A model generated the notes under the pieces. It saw nothing but the letters and a program-made list of their open reading frames with translations. It searched no databases and had not been told where the DNA came from. A stretch of DNA of 25,173 nt from JBGPOS01 sp041488155 (GTDB taxonomy: Bacteria > Chloroflexota > Dehalococcoidia > Tepidiformales > Tepidiformaceae), in NCBI GenBank assembly GCA_041488155.1, contig JBGPOS010000060.1, positions 1-25,173 on the forward strand, in the 5' to 3' direction. The first letter of the stretch is position 1; every line of letters begins with the position of its first letter. Made by a program: the position numbers and the translations under genes. Of this stretch, positions 14,513 through 21,573 are shown one piece after another.

Positions 14513-14719
14513 TTAGAGCTTCAGCCCTAGCAGCTCTCGGCTCACCGACCCGTCCTTCACCGTCACGTTGACCCACGTGATCCGGATCTTCGTCCGGCGT
14601 CCGGCGTTGTCGATCCACACCTCGTCGCCCTTCTCCCAGCGGTAGTCCGACTCGATGGTGACGTAGTGTTCGCCCTTGCTTCCGCCGAAGGGGTCGGCTT
14701 CGTAGAACTCGGTCTTCAC
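14513..14719 (-). CDS. Small conserved-looking protein coupled to a lipase-like hydrolase
   Basis: This 68-residue protein is highly charged. It reads as a small beta-sheet domain (EHYVTIESDYRWEKGDEVWI, then TKIRITWVNVTVKDGSVSRELLGLKL), possibly an SH3- or OB-like barrel. I do not recognise a family. The GTG start at 14719 overlaps the hydrolase stop by four bases (GTGA) with GCAGGAA just upstream, which supports a real translated gene. It has no signal peptide or membrane segment. Confidence 0.7.
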   Translation of the reverse strand: MKTEFYEADPFGGSKGEHYVTIESDYRWEKGDEVWIDNAGRRTKIRITWVNVTVKDGSVSRELLGLKL

Positions 14720-15567
14720 TTCCTGCCTTCTGTGCGGTCGTCGAGCCAGGCGACGATATCCGCGATCACCTCGCCGCGCTCCGGCTCGTTCAAGATTTCG
14801 TGGTACAGCCCCTCGTACAGCTTCAAGGTCTTGTCCTTCGATCCTGCACGGGCGAAGAGCTCCTCACTCCCCTCAGGCGAAGTCAGCTGGTCCCCGGTGC
14901 CGTGCATGACAAGGAGTGGCAACCGTACCGACTCCATCTCCGCCGCGATCCGCCGGGCCGCCGGGAACCTCGCTGCTGCCATCCCGGCCGAGCCGCCACC
15001 GCGATAGACGAGCGGGTCCGCCTCGTACCTGGCCACTACCTCGGGGTCGCGCGAAATTGCCGCTGCCGCTAGCTGCCCCGGGAACCGAACGCGCGACGAG
15101 AACCGCCCGGCCGCCATCTGCAACTTCCGTTTCAGATTCACCGGCATCTGACGGTTCTGAAGCAGCGCTCCGCTCACGAGCAGCCCGTCCAGGGACGGGT
15201 GGCGGGCGATCACGTAATACGTCACGACCCCGCCCCCCATGCTGTGTCCGAGCAGAAAGACCTTCTTCCCCGGATGTCGTGCCCGCACCCGGGCCAGGAA
15301 TCCATCCAGGTCGTCCAGGAATTCGTCGTACGACCGCACGTAGACCCGGGCGCCCGACGATCGCCCGTGGCCCCGCAGGTCAAGCGCTTCCACTGCGTAC
15401 CCGCGGGAGTTCAGGTCGGCCGCCACCTGGGCGTATCGGCCGCTGTGTTCGGCGTACCCATGGCAGATCGCCAGCACGGCCCGGGCATCGCCCTCCGGCC
15501 ACCACCACTGCTCGAAGATCCTCGCCCCCCTGGACGAACGGAACGTGTCGCTGCCAGCTGTCCCCAT
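14716..15567 (-). CDS. Alpha/beta hydrolase, monoacylglycerol lipase / lysophospholipase type
   Basis: This 283-residue hydrolase has the Hydrolase_4 (serine aminopeptidase/lysophospholipase) layout. CHGYAEHSGRY is the oxyanion-hole loop and ALDLRGHGRSSG follows. GHSMGGG holds the nucleophile Ser109, HGTGDQLTSPEGS holds the acid, and YEGLYHEILNE holds the His. Such enzymes release fatty acids from monoacylglycerols or lysophospholipids. No signal peptide is seen, so it probably acts in the cytoplasm. The ATG at 15567 starts right before the conserved domain; the longer frame upstream is Arg/Pro-rich shadow sequence. The small protein 14513-14719 is translationally coupled behind it. Confidence 0.9.
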   Translation of the reverse strand: MGTAGSDTFRSSRGARIFEQWWWPEGDARAVLAICHGYAEHSGRYAQVAADLNSRGYAVEALDLRGHGRSSGARVYVRSYDEFLDDLDGFLARVRARHPGKKVFLLGHSMGGGVVTYYVIARHPSLDGLLVSGALLQNRQMPVNLKRKLQMAAGRFSSRVRFPGQLAAAAISRDPEVVARYEADPLVYRGGGSAGMAAARFPAARRIAAEMESVRLPLLVMHGTGDQLTSPEGSEELFARAGSKDKTLKLYEGLYHEILNEPERGEVIADIVAWLDDRTEGRK

Positions 15568-15607
15568 GGCCCGGAAGTCTACCGGAACTCGCCACCATGG
15601 TTGCGGG

Positions 15608-15613
15608 TAGAAT
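15608..15613 (+). promoter_or_regulatory. -10 box of a probable leaderless promoter for the VOC gene
   Basis: TAGAAT is followed after seven bases by the ATG at 15621, with no ribosome site between. A start at the A of that ATG is expected. An ATG at 15612 overlaps the box and is less likely. Confidence 0.6.
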
Positions 15614-15620
15614 GCCGCCC

Positions 15621-16502
15621 ATGGCCATCGACTGCATCGATCACATCGTCCTCGCCGTGAAGTCGCTTCCCGAAGCGTCCGCCCCCTTTGAGCGCCTCGG
15701 GCTGACCCTGACGCCTCCCCTTCAACACCGAAGCCAGGGCACGGAAAACAGGGTCTTTTTCGTCGGCCTTGAGGGCAACGAGTTCTACGTCGAGCTGCTG
15801 GCAATCCACGACCGCGCCGCTGCCCAGGCCGCAGGCCGCACGCTCTACCTCGAGGCAATCGACTCCGCCCGGGGCGTTGCTCGGGTCATGCTCGGCGTCT
15901 CGGACATCGGCGCCTCCGTCGCCGAGCTCGCGACCCGCGGCGTCCAGACCCGGGCCAGCGAGGTTTGGACTGCTGACAACCGCAAGATCTGCGACGTCGC
16001 TCCCATCGAAGGCGTCCCCCAGATGGCGCTCGACGCCGGCCTCGTCCAGTACACCGACTCTGCCCCGGAACGCCACGCCCGCCGTGCCGCCGCCGGCCGC
16101 TTCAAACACGCCTTTCCCCTCAAGCGCCTCGACCACCTTGCCGCTATCGCACCCGACATCGAAGCCTCAACGCGCTTCTGGGTCGATGTCCTTGGCGTGC
16201 CCGTCTTTGGGGAGATCCGCGGCCCGGGCATGATCATCCGCCAGTTCAAAATCGGCGACGCCATCCTCGAACTTCTCGGCCCCGACGGCCCCGAAAGCCG
16301 CCTGGCCAGCCGCCCGCCCGGCCTGGCGAGTATGGCCGCCTTTGAAGTCTCAGGCGGACTCGACGCCGCGGTTGCGCTCGCTCGCGAACGCGGCTTCACC
16401 CCCTCAGAGCCGAACAAGGGCATCCTGCCCGGGACTCGCGTTGCCACGATCCCGCCCGCCGAACTCTCGGGAATGGGGTTGCAGCTGCTCGAATACGTGT
16501 AG
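15621..16502 (+). CDS. Two-domain VOC (glyoxalase/dioxygenase-fold) protein
   Basis: This 293-residue protein carries two paired vicinal-oxygen-chelate units. The first (about 1-135) starts IDHIVLAVKSLPEASAPFERLG and has NEFYVELLAI; the second (about 165-293) starts LDHLAAIAPDIEASTRFWVDVLG and has DAILELLGPDGPE. His in each DHI/DHL and Glu in each VELL/LELL are typical metal ligands. The family includes glyoxalases, extradiol dioxygenases and epimerases, and the reaction here is unknown. Upstream is a -10 box placed for leaderless expression. It is divergent from the lipase gene and convergent with the SDR gene. Confidence 0.87.
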   Translation: MAIDCIDHIVLAVKSLPEASAPFERLGLTLTPPLQHRSQGTENRVFFVGLEGNEFYVELLAIHDRAAAQAAGRTLYLEAIDSARGVARVMLGVSDIGASVAELATRGVQTRASEVWTADNRKICDVAPIEGVPQMALDAGLVQYTDSAPERHARRAAAGRFKHAFPLKRLDHLAAIAPDIEASTRFWVDVLGVPVFGEIRGPGMIIRQFKIGDAILELLGPDGPESRLASRPPGLASMAAFEVSGGLDAAVALARERGFTPSEPNKGILPGTRVATIPPAELSGMGLQLLEYV

Positions 16503-16521
16503 CCGCGATCGTCTCTGGGCG

Positions 16522-16546
16522 CTGGGAGAGGTGGCGGCTCTCCCAG
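16522..16546. terminator. Hairpin between convergent VOC and SDR genes
   Basis: CTGGGAGAG and CTCTCCCAG form a perfect nine-base stem with a seven-base loop in the 56-base gap between two convergent genes. It lacks a U-tract on either strand, so it may stabilise 3' ends rather than terminate alone. Confidence 0.55.
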
Positions 16547-16558
16547 CTCGCCGCCCGG

Positions 16559-17353
16559 TTACTCGGTCCTGCCGGTCCCCAGGTATCCGAACAGGTCCGG
16601 GTACTTCTTCAGGCTCGCGCCTCCATCGATGTACAGCGTCTGCCCTGTCATCAGCGACGACTCGTCGCTCGCCAGGTAGACCGCCAGCCTGGCCACGTCT
16701 TCCGGCTCGCCGACTCGGCCTATTGGCGATTCGTGCACGAACGCATCTTCAAGGCCCGGCACCGCCCGGAACCCTGCCGTGGCCGGCGTGTGGATGAGCC
16801 CCGGGCCGATCGCGTTCACCCTCACCGCGTGCCTCCCGAGTTCCAGCGCCGCCACTTTGGTCAGCATCGCTACACCCGCTTTGGCCGAACAATAAGCCGC
16901 GAACCCCTCGGTTGCCTGCGTGGCGTTCAGGCTCGCGACGTTGATGATGCTCCCGCCCTTGCCCTGCGCTATCAGCCGTGCGGCCTCGTGCTTGATGCAG
17001 AGGAACGTCCCGGTCAGCGTCACGCCCAGTACCCGGTCCCAGTCCGCCAGCGCGTACGCCTGGATCGGAGAGAAACCGCCCACGCCGGCGTTGTTGAAGG
17101 CGATGTCGAGCCGCCCGAACCGCCGGAACGCCAGTTCGACCATGCGCTCCACGGCGGGCTCGTCCCGCACGTCGACCTCGATTCCGTCCGCGTAGTTGTG
17201 CCCGAGCGCCCCGATCATCGCGCCGATACCGTCGGCATTCAGGTCGCCGATCACGACTCGCGCGCCCTCCTCGACGAAAACCTCAGCCGTCCGCTTTCCT
17301 ATGCCGGACGCCCCGCCCGTTACGATCGCTACTTTCCCGTCGAGTTTGCCCAT
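16559..17353 (-). CDS. Short-chain dehydrogenase/reductase (SDR)
   Basis: This 264-residue classical SDR has the nucleotide-binding TGGASGIG (12-19), NNAGVGG, and the catalytic Tyr154-x3-Lys158 in YCSAKAG. The acidic residue in VIGDLN after beta-2 points to NAD rather than NADP. The C-terminal SLMTGQTLYIDGGASL is typical. The substrate is unknown; 3-hydroxyacyl, sterol or alcohol oxidation are common in this group. GAGG precedes the ATG. It lies 22 bases downstream of the dienelactone hydrolase gene on the same strand, so the two are probably co-transcribed. Confidence 0.92.
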   Translation of the reverse strand: MGKLDGKVAIVTGGASGIGKRTAEVFVEEGARVVIGDLNADGIGAMIGALGHNYADGIEVDVRDEPAVERMVELAFRRFGRLDIAFNNAGVGGFSPIQAYALADWDRVLGVTLTGTFLCIKHEAARLIAQGKGGSIINVASLNATQATEGFAAYCSAKAGVAMLTKVAALELGRHAVRVNAIGPGLIHTPATAGFRAVPGLEDAFVHESPIGRVGEPEDVARLAVYLASDESSLMTGQTLYIDGGASLKKYPDLFGYLGTGRTE

Positions 17354-17375
17354 GGTGGCCTCGGAGGGCGCCCGC

Positions 17376-18044
17376 CTACAGGTTCGTTCGGAAGAACGCC
17401 AGAACCCGGTTCCAGCTATCGTCCGCCGCTGGCTTGTCGAACCCTCCGTCGGTACGTGTGTCGTTGAAGAAGGCGTGTTGCGTCCCCGGGTACGTGATGA
17501 ATTCGTGCTTCTTCTTTCGGTCCGTCAGCTCCTTCTCGAAGCGAGGGACGTTCGGGTTCACGAAGTCATCGTGCTCCGCCCAGAGCCCAAGCACCGGCGC
17601 CGTCAATCCGTCCCAGTCGTACGTGACCGCCGGGTGGCCTCCGTAGTAGTCGGCGCACGCTCCGACGTCCTTGCCATTCTTGCAGGCGGCGAAGAGGCTC
17701 AAGGCGCCGCCCATGCAGAACCCGACGGTGCCGACCGGCCCACCGCTCAAGCCCTTCAGGTGTGCAATGGCCCCGCGCAGGTCCTTCTCGGCCTGCCCGA
17801 TGTTCAGCGCCATCAGCATCTTGCCGGCCTCGTCCGGCTCCGCCGCCACCTTGCCGTGGTACATGTCCGGCGCCAGCGCGACGAACCCGGCGGCCGCAAA
17901 CCTGTCCGCGATCCCCTTGATGTTGTCGTTTAGCCCCCACCACTCCTGGATCACCACGACGCCCTTCCCGGACCCTGCCTCCGGCTTCGCCAGGTACCCC
18001 GAGGCCGTCCCCCCGTTCGATGCGAACGTGACCATTTCGCCCAT
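17376..18044 (-). CDS. Dienelactone hydrolase family protein
   Basis: This 222-residue alpha/beta hydrolase has the dienelactone hydrolase signature set. QEWWGLND supplies the Glu that activates the nucleophile. Cys110 lies in GFCMGG, the acid in AEHDDFV and the His in GTQHAFFND. Classical members open dienelactone in chlorocatechol breakdown, but many relatives act on other esters or lactones. GGAGG sits seven bases before the ATG at 18044. It heads a likely two-gene unit with the SDR gene. The 78 bases upstream to the kinase gene hold nothing I can name. Confidence 0.92.
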   Translation of the reverse strand: MGEMVTFASNGGTASGYLAKPEAGSGKGVVVIQEWWGLNDNIKGIADRFAAAGFVALAPDMYHGKVAAEPDEAGKMLMALNIGQAEKDLRGAIAHLKGLSGGPVGTVGFCMGGALSLFAACKNGKDVGACADYYGGHPAVTYDWDGLTAPVLGLWAEHDDFVNPNVPRFEKELTDRKKKHEFITYPGTQHAFFNDTRTDGGFDKPAADDSWNRVLAFFRTNL

Positions 18045-18122
18045 GGCTCGCCTCCTTCGACTTCCGGAATTACCGGGCTCGCCGGTGATCGTAGCGGTAG
18101 CGTACCGGCCCCTTTGCGGGCG

Positions 18123-18698
18123 TCAAGCACTCTCCCCCTGCTTCGAATCTGCTGTCCCCGGTTCGTGGGTCGCTGTCCTCGCTGAGCCCGCAGGCTCAAG
18201 GCCCGCCAGGAACCGCCGCACCTCTCGCGAACTTCGCAGGCGGTGAATCTCCCGCCCGTCGCGATGCTCTTCCAGCAAGGCGAGGACTGTGCCGCGGCTG
18301 CGACGCGGGTAGTCCCACACCCACTTCAGGAACTTCAGGTCGAACTTCTCCGGACACCCTGGCGCCATGTCGGCCCGCGTCCTGCCTCGGCCTGTCGCCA
18401 CCCGCCGGATCACCCGCCACAAGCAGACCCGGCGCGGCAGGTCTATGAACACGATCGCGTCGGCGGCCGCCATCCGCGCCCCGATCGTCCCGCCGTAGTT
18501 GCCGTCGATGATCCAGGCAGGCCCCGCCACAAGCTCCGCCACCCTCGCCTCCCATTCTTCCGTCGGGGGCTCCACCCACCCCGGCAGCCAGTGCTCCACG
18601 TCGAGGTGGATCACCGGCAGGTCCAGCACCTCGCCCATCTCGCGCGCAAGCGTCGACTTCCCCGCTCCGCCCGAACCAACGATGACTATGCGCTGCAT
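18123..18698 (-). CDS. P-loop kinase-like protein (adenylate kinase / topology-modulation type)
   Basis: This 191-residue protein has Walker A GSGGAGKST (8-16) and a conserved LPVIHLDVEHWLPGW segment. AWIIDGNYGGTIGARM and IVFIDLPRRVCLWRVIRR follow. These are the marks of the small P-loop NTPases often annotated as FlaR or DNA topology modulation protein. Its phosphate acceptor is unknown. The last ~25 residues are polar and look disordered. The gene overlaps the end of queG by 13 bases, so it is translated from the same message as queG and the PIG-L gene. Confidence 0.87.
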   Translation of the reverse strand: MQRIVIVGSGGAGKSTLAREMGEVLDLPVIHLDVEHWLPGWVEPPTEEWEARVAELVAGPAWIIDGNYGGTIGARMAAADAIVFIDLPRRVCLWRVIRRVATGRGRTRADMAPGCPEKFDLKFLKWVWDYPRRSRGTVLALLEEHRDGREIHRLRSSREVRRFLAGLEPAGSARTATHEPGTADSKQGESA

Positions 18699-19930
18699 CC
18701 CGACCTGCCAACGCGCCCGGCCCGGCCGGAGTTACCCGCCAACGTCTCGGCGAGGGCAGCCTCCAGCTCCTCCCGGGCCCTGGGGTCCTGCTCTGTTCTC
18801 AGGGCTGCTCTCAGAGCGCCAGCCACGTCCTCTCCCAACCCGTGGCGGCCCGCCACTTGCCCCAGCCCCCAGGCGGCGTGCCCTCGCACGAGTGGCGAAC
18901 GGTCGTCTAGAGCCCTCGCCAGCGCGGGCACATCCGCTTTCGTCCCCACGTTCCCAAGGGCCACGCAAACGTTCCGAAGAAACCCATCCCGCTTCGCCCG
19001 CATGATAGCCCGGCCCCGAAATCGCGCCAGGAACGCCTCCTCGTCGAGCTCCAGCAGCGGCGCTAGCTCGGGCCGCGCGTCCTCGCTAGAGCGGGCTGCG
19101 AACTCCGGCCAGGTGCTCCGGTTTCCCGCCCCCACCGGACACGAATCGAGGCAGTCGTCGCAGCCGAAGATCCAGTCGCCGAACTTCGCTCGCAGCTCTC
19201 GCGGGATCGGACCGCGGTTTTCGATGGTGTGGTAGCTGATGCACAACCGGGAATCGAGTACGTGTCCCTCGGGCGAGAGCGCGCCCGTTGGACAGGCCAC
19301 GATGCAACGCGTGCACGAACCGCACGTCTTCTTCAACGCTCCATCGAGCGGCATTTCGAGGTCTGTCGCCATCGCACCGAGCAACACCCACGGCCCAAGC
19401 CCCGGCGCCAGCAGCATGGTCGACTTCCCCAGCCAGCCAAGCCCCGCTGCCGCCGCCAGCGGCCGCTCCAGCAGCGGCCCGTAGTCGACTGTCGCTCGAG
19501 CCCCAGCCTTGTACTCAGATCGTATAGCCGCCGCGATCCGCCGGAGCTTCTTCTCGAACACCCGGTGGTAGTCGCGCCCGCGTGCGTACCGAGCGACTCG
19601 GCCCCTCGCGAAGCCTGTTTCCGCTGGCGCCTCGTCGACCCCGTGATAGGGCAGCCCAAACAGCACAACGGTCCTCGCCCCCGCCAGGAACCGCTCAGGG
19701 TCGGACGACCGTTCCAACCACTCCCCGGTGATCCATTCCATCCCATCGAGCCGCCCCTCCGCCAGCCGTTCCCGCGCCGCTCCGCAGGCCTCCGCCATGC
19801 GTTCAGCCGCCGCGAAGCGCACAAGCTCGAACCCTTCCGCCCGGGCCAGCTCCAGGATCCTCTTTCGCGGCTGCACCCCGACAGCAAAGCGCAGCCGGGC
19901 CCGCGCCACAACCCCTCGCCCCCGGCTCAT
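18686..19930 (-). CDS. queG: Epoxyqueuosine reductase (cobalamin-dependent)
   Basis: QueG makes queuosine in tRNA by reducing epoxyqueuosine, using cobalamin and two 4Fe-4S clusters. The 414-residue protein shows the N-terminal domain with FGLPYHG, VDYGPLLERP and GLGWLGKSTMLL. The ferredoxin-type Cys motifs CGSCTRCIVACPTGAL and CDDCLDSCPVG come next, then a C-terminal HEAT-like region (DVPALARALDDRSPLVRGHAAWGLG). The start is uncertain: the ATG at 19930 has a weak ribosome site, and a GTG some 18 codons later is possible. It lies 16 bases after the PIG-L gene and overlaps the kinase gene. Its need for B12 links it functionally to the riboswitch-controlled ECF operon. Confidence 0.94.
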   Translation of the reverse strand: MSRGRGVVARARLRFAVGVQPRKRILELARAEGFELVRFAAAERMAEACGAARERLAEGRLDGMEWITGEWLERSSDPERFLAGARTVVLFGLPYHGVDEAPAETGFARGRVARYARGRDYHRVFEKKLRRIAAAIRSEYKAGARATVDYGPLLERPLAAAAGLGWLGKSTMLLAPGLGPWVLLGAMATDLEMPLDGALKKTCGSCTRCIVACPTGALSPEGHVLDSRLCISYHTIENRGPIPRELRAKFGDWIFGCDDCLDSCPVGAGNRSTWPEFAARSSEDARPELAPLLELDEEAFLARFRGRAIMRAKRDGFLRNVCVALGNVGTKADVPALARALDDRSPLVRGHAAWGLGQVAGRHGLGEDVAGALRAALRTEQDPRAREELEAALAETLAGNSGRAGRVGRSGCSA

Positions 19931-19946
19931 CTCGCGGTGGCTGTCC

Positions 19947-20645
19947 CTAGAACTGAAGCTCGATTCGCCGAAAACGTTCGAGATACCGGCCAGCCTCGTC
20001 CTTCCACCGTTCTCGCACGAATGACACGAAATCTTCCCTGTTCCCGAACTGCGAGACATGCGCGCTCAGGGCGTAGATCTTCCGGTCCACGTCGGCCGAT
20101 ATCTCCACGTCGAAGTTCGGCTGGTTGGTGCTCCACAAAAGCACTTCCCGCACTTTGTGCGGCTCCAGCCCCTCAGTGAGGTGTTCAGGGAAGTTCAGGT
20201 GGTCCCGCGCCGTCGGGTAGATCGCGTCCAGCGCCGCCGTGCCCGTCGCCCGGTGGTCCGGGTGGTTGATGAAGCTATCGCGCATGATGATGTCGGTCGG
20301 GTCGTGCGTGAGTACGGTGTGGGGTCGAATCAGCCGGATGTAGCGCACGAGCTGCTCGAGGAAGCTCCTGTCGTACACAAGCTCGCCGTCCTCGTTGTCG
20401 AGGAAGAACACGTCCCGCGCCCCCATTCGGCGGCACGCCTCGCGCTGCTCCTCTCGCCTCAGGGCGATCAGCCGCTCCCGCGTCATTGCGCGGTCCTCCG
20501 TCCCCTTCGCCCCGTTCGTGCACACGAGGAAATAGACGTCCCAGCCCTTTTCCGCCTGCTGGGCCGTGTAGCCGGCGGCGCCGAAGTCCCCGTCGTCCGG
20601 GTGCGCGGCGATGACCAGCGCTACGTCATCTCGAGGTTCCGTCAC
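19947..20645 (-). CDS. PIG-L family (LmbE-like) N-deacetylase
   Basis: This 232-residue protein has the zinc-site motif AHPDDGD near the start (His15, Asp18) and the second-site NHPDHRATG around the middle, plus LDNEDGEL. These are standard for PIG-L/LmbE deacetylases, which remove acetyl groups from GlcNAc-linked substrates in glycolipid, mycothiol or bacillithiol-type pathways. The true substrate is not evident. The start is a GTG at 20645 preceded by CAGGTGA. It is first in a three-gene unit with queG and the P-loop kinase gene and is divergent from lexA. Confidence 0.9.
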   Translation of the reverse strand: MTEPRDDVALVIAAHPDDGDFGAAGYTAQQAEKGWDVYFLVCTNGAKGTEDRAMTRERLIALRREEQREACRRMGARDVFFLDNEDGELVYDRSFLEQLVRYIRLIRPHTVLTHDPTDIIMRDSFINHPDHRATGTAALDAIYPTARDHLNFPEHLTEGLEPHKVREVLLWSTNQPNFDVEISADVDRKIYALSAHVSQFGNREDFVSFVRERWKDEAGRYLERFRRIELQF

Positions 20646-20743
20646 AGGTCACCTGCCAATCGTTGAGAAGGAAGTAATCTATCGTGCCCTGCCTCCGCGG
20701 GGCGCCGCAACTTCACCCGCGCACCCTCCCCGGCCGCGAGTGT

Positions 20744-20761
20744 TCGAAACGTCTGTTCCGA
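20744..20761 (+). promoter_or_regulatory. Upstream LexA-box-like dyad
   Basis: TCGAAAC-GTCT-GTTCCGA is a 7-4-7 palindrome with one mismatch, resembling the GAAC-N4-GTTC SOS operator of Gram-positive and Chloroflexota-type LexA. It lies just upstream of the -35 of the lexA promoter. Confidence 0.6.
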
Positions 20762-20768
20762 ACAAGGT

Positions 20769-20798
20769 TTGACGATAACCCGAGATAATTGTTAATCT
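20769..20798 (+). promoter_or_regulatory. lexA promoter
   Basis: TTGACG (20769-20774) and TAATCT (20793-20798) are spaced by 18 bases. The predicted start near 20805 falls inside the downstream operator, as expected for autorepression. Confidence 0.6.
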
Positions 20799-20803
20799 GA
20801 CCA

Positions 20804-20817
20804 CGAACATCCGTTCT
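20804..20817 (+). promoter_or_regulatory. Downstream LexA box (SOS operator)
   Basis: CGAACATCCGTTCT contains a perfect GAAC-N4-GTTC dyad, the classic SOS box core. It sits 14 bases before the lexA ATG, at the predicted transcription start. Confidence 0.75.
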
Positions 20818-20830
20818 TCGAGGCGCTCCC

Positions 20831-21469
20831 ATGAAAGACCTCTCCGACAAGCAGACCCAGATCCTTGAGTTTCTGCGTTTCTTTATCGATGACAAGGACT
20901 ACCCCCCGAGCATCCGCGACATCCAGGAGGGCTGCACCATCAGCAGCACCTCCGTCGTCGACTACAACCTGCGCAAGCTCGAAGAGAAGGGCCTCATCCG
21001 GCGCGATCGTGAAGTGTCACGCGGCATCGAGGTCCTCGGTTCCCACGGCCGCCGCCCTCGCATCATCGAGATCCCTGTGCTGGGCTCCATCGCCGCCGGC
21101 CAACCAATTCCCGTCCCTACCTCCGACCGCTGGGCCGCCGACGCCGAGGACACCGTTTCGGTGACCGAAGATATGATTCGTGGCAAGCAGAACGTCTTCG
21201 CCCTCCGCGTCAAGGGCAAGTCAATGATTGACGACCTCATCGACGATGGTGACATCGTGTTCATCGAGCCCATCCGCTCTGCCAGCAACGGAGACCGCGT
21301 TGCCGTCTGGCTCAAGGATCGCGGCGAAGTCACGCTCAAGCGCTTCTACCACGAGGGTGACCGTGTCCGCCTTCAGCCCGCCAATAGCTCAATGCAACCC
21401 ATCTACACGGCCCCCGAAAACGTAGAAATCCAGGGACGGTACATCTCCTCGTTTCGCCCAAGCGAATAG
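20831..21469 (+). CDS. lexA: LexA repressor
   Basis: This 212-residue SOS repressor has an N-terminal winged helix (about 1-70), with DYPPSIRDIQEGCTISSTSVVDYNLRKL as helix-turn-helix in two parts. The C-terminal part is a self-cleaving peptidase domain: scissile bond Ala89-Gly90 in SIAAGQP, nucleophile Ser131 in KGKSMIDD, and general base Lys170 in EVTLKRFY. All parts needed for RecA-stimulated self-cleavage are present. Two LexA-like operators and a promoter precede it, so it should repress itself. The ATG has GAGG seven bases upstream. A strong terminator follows the gene, isolating it from the ABC gene downstream. Confidence 0.97.
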   Translation: MKDLSDKQTQILEFLRFFIDDKDYPPSIRDIQEGCTISSTSVVDYNLRKLEEKGLIRRDREVSRGIEVLGSHGRRPRIIEIPVLGSIAAGQPIPVPTSDRWAADAEDTVSVTEDMIRGKQNVFALRVKGKSMIDDLIDDGDIVFIEPIRSASNGDRVAVWLKDRGEVTLKRFYHEGDRVRLQPANSSMQPIYTAPENVEIQGRYISSFRPSE

Positions 21470-21492
21470 AATGGTCTCCAGGCTGACTGCGA

Positions 21493-21517
21493 ACGGGGCC
21501 GCGAGGCCCCGTTTTCT
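21493..21517 (+). terminator. Intrinsic terminator after lexA
   Basis: ACGGGGCC-gcga-GGCCCCGT forms an eight-base stem with a four-base loop, followed by TTTTCTT. It lies 24 bases past the lexA stop. Confidence 0.9.
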
Positions 21518-21573
21518 TGCCACCCCGGCGCCCTCTCTCGCCGCCGGTGGAACACCAGCGATAAGTCGAGCAC

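Noticed and set aside
14916..15620. 5' half of the long frame containing the VOC gene
   Set aside because: It is antisense to the lipase gene and low in complexity; the VOC domain starts at 15621 behind a -10 box.
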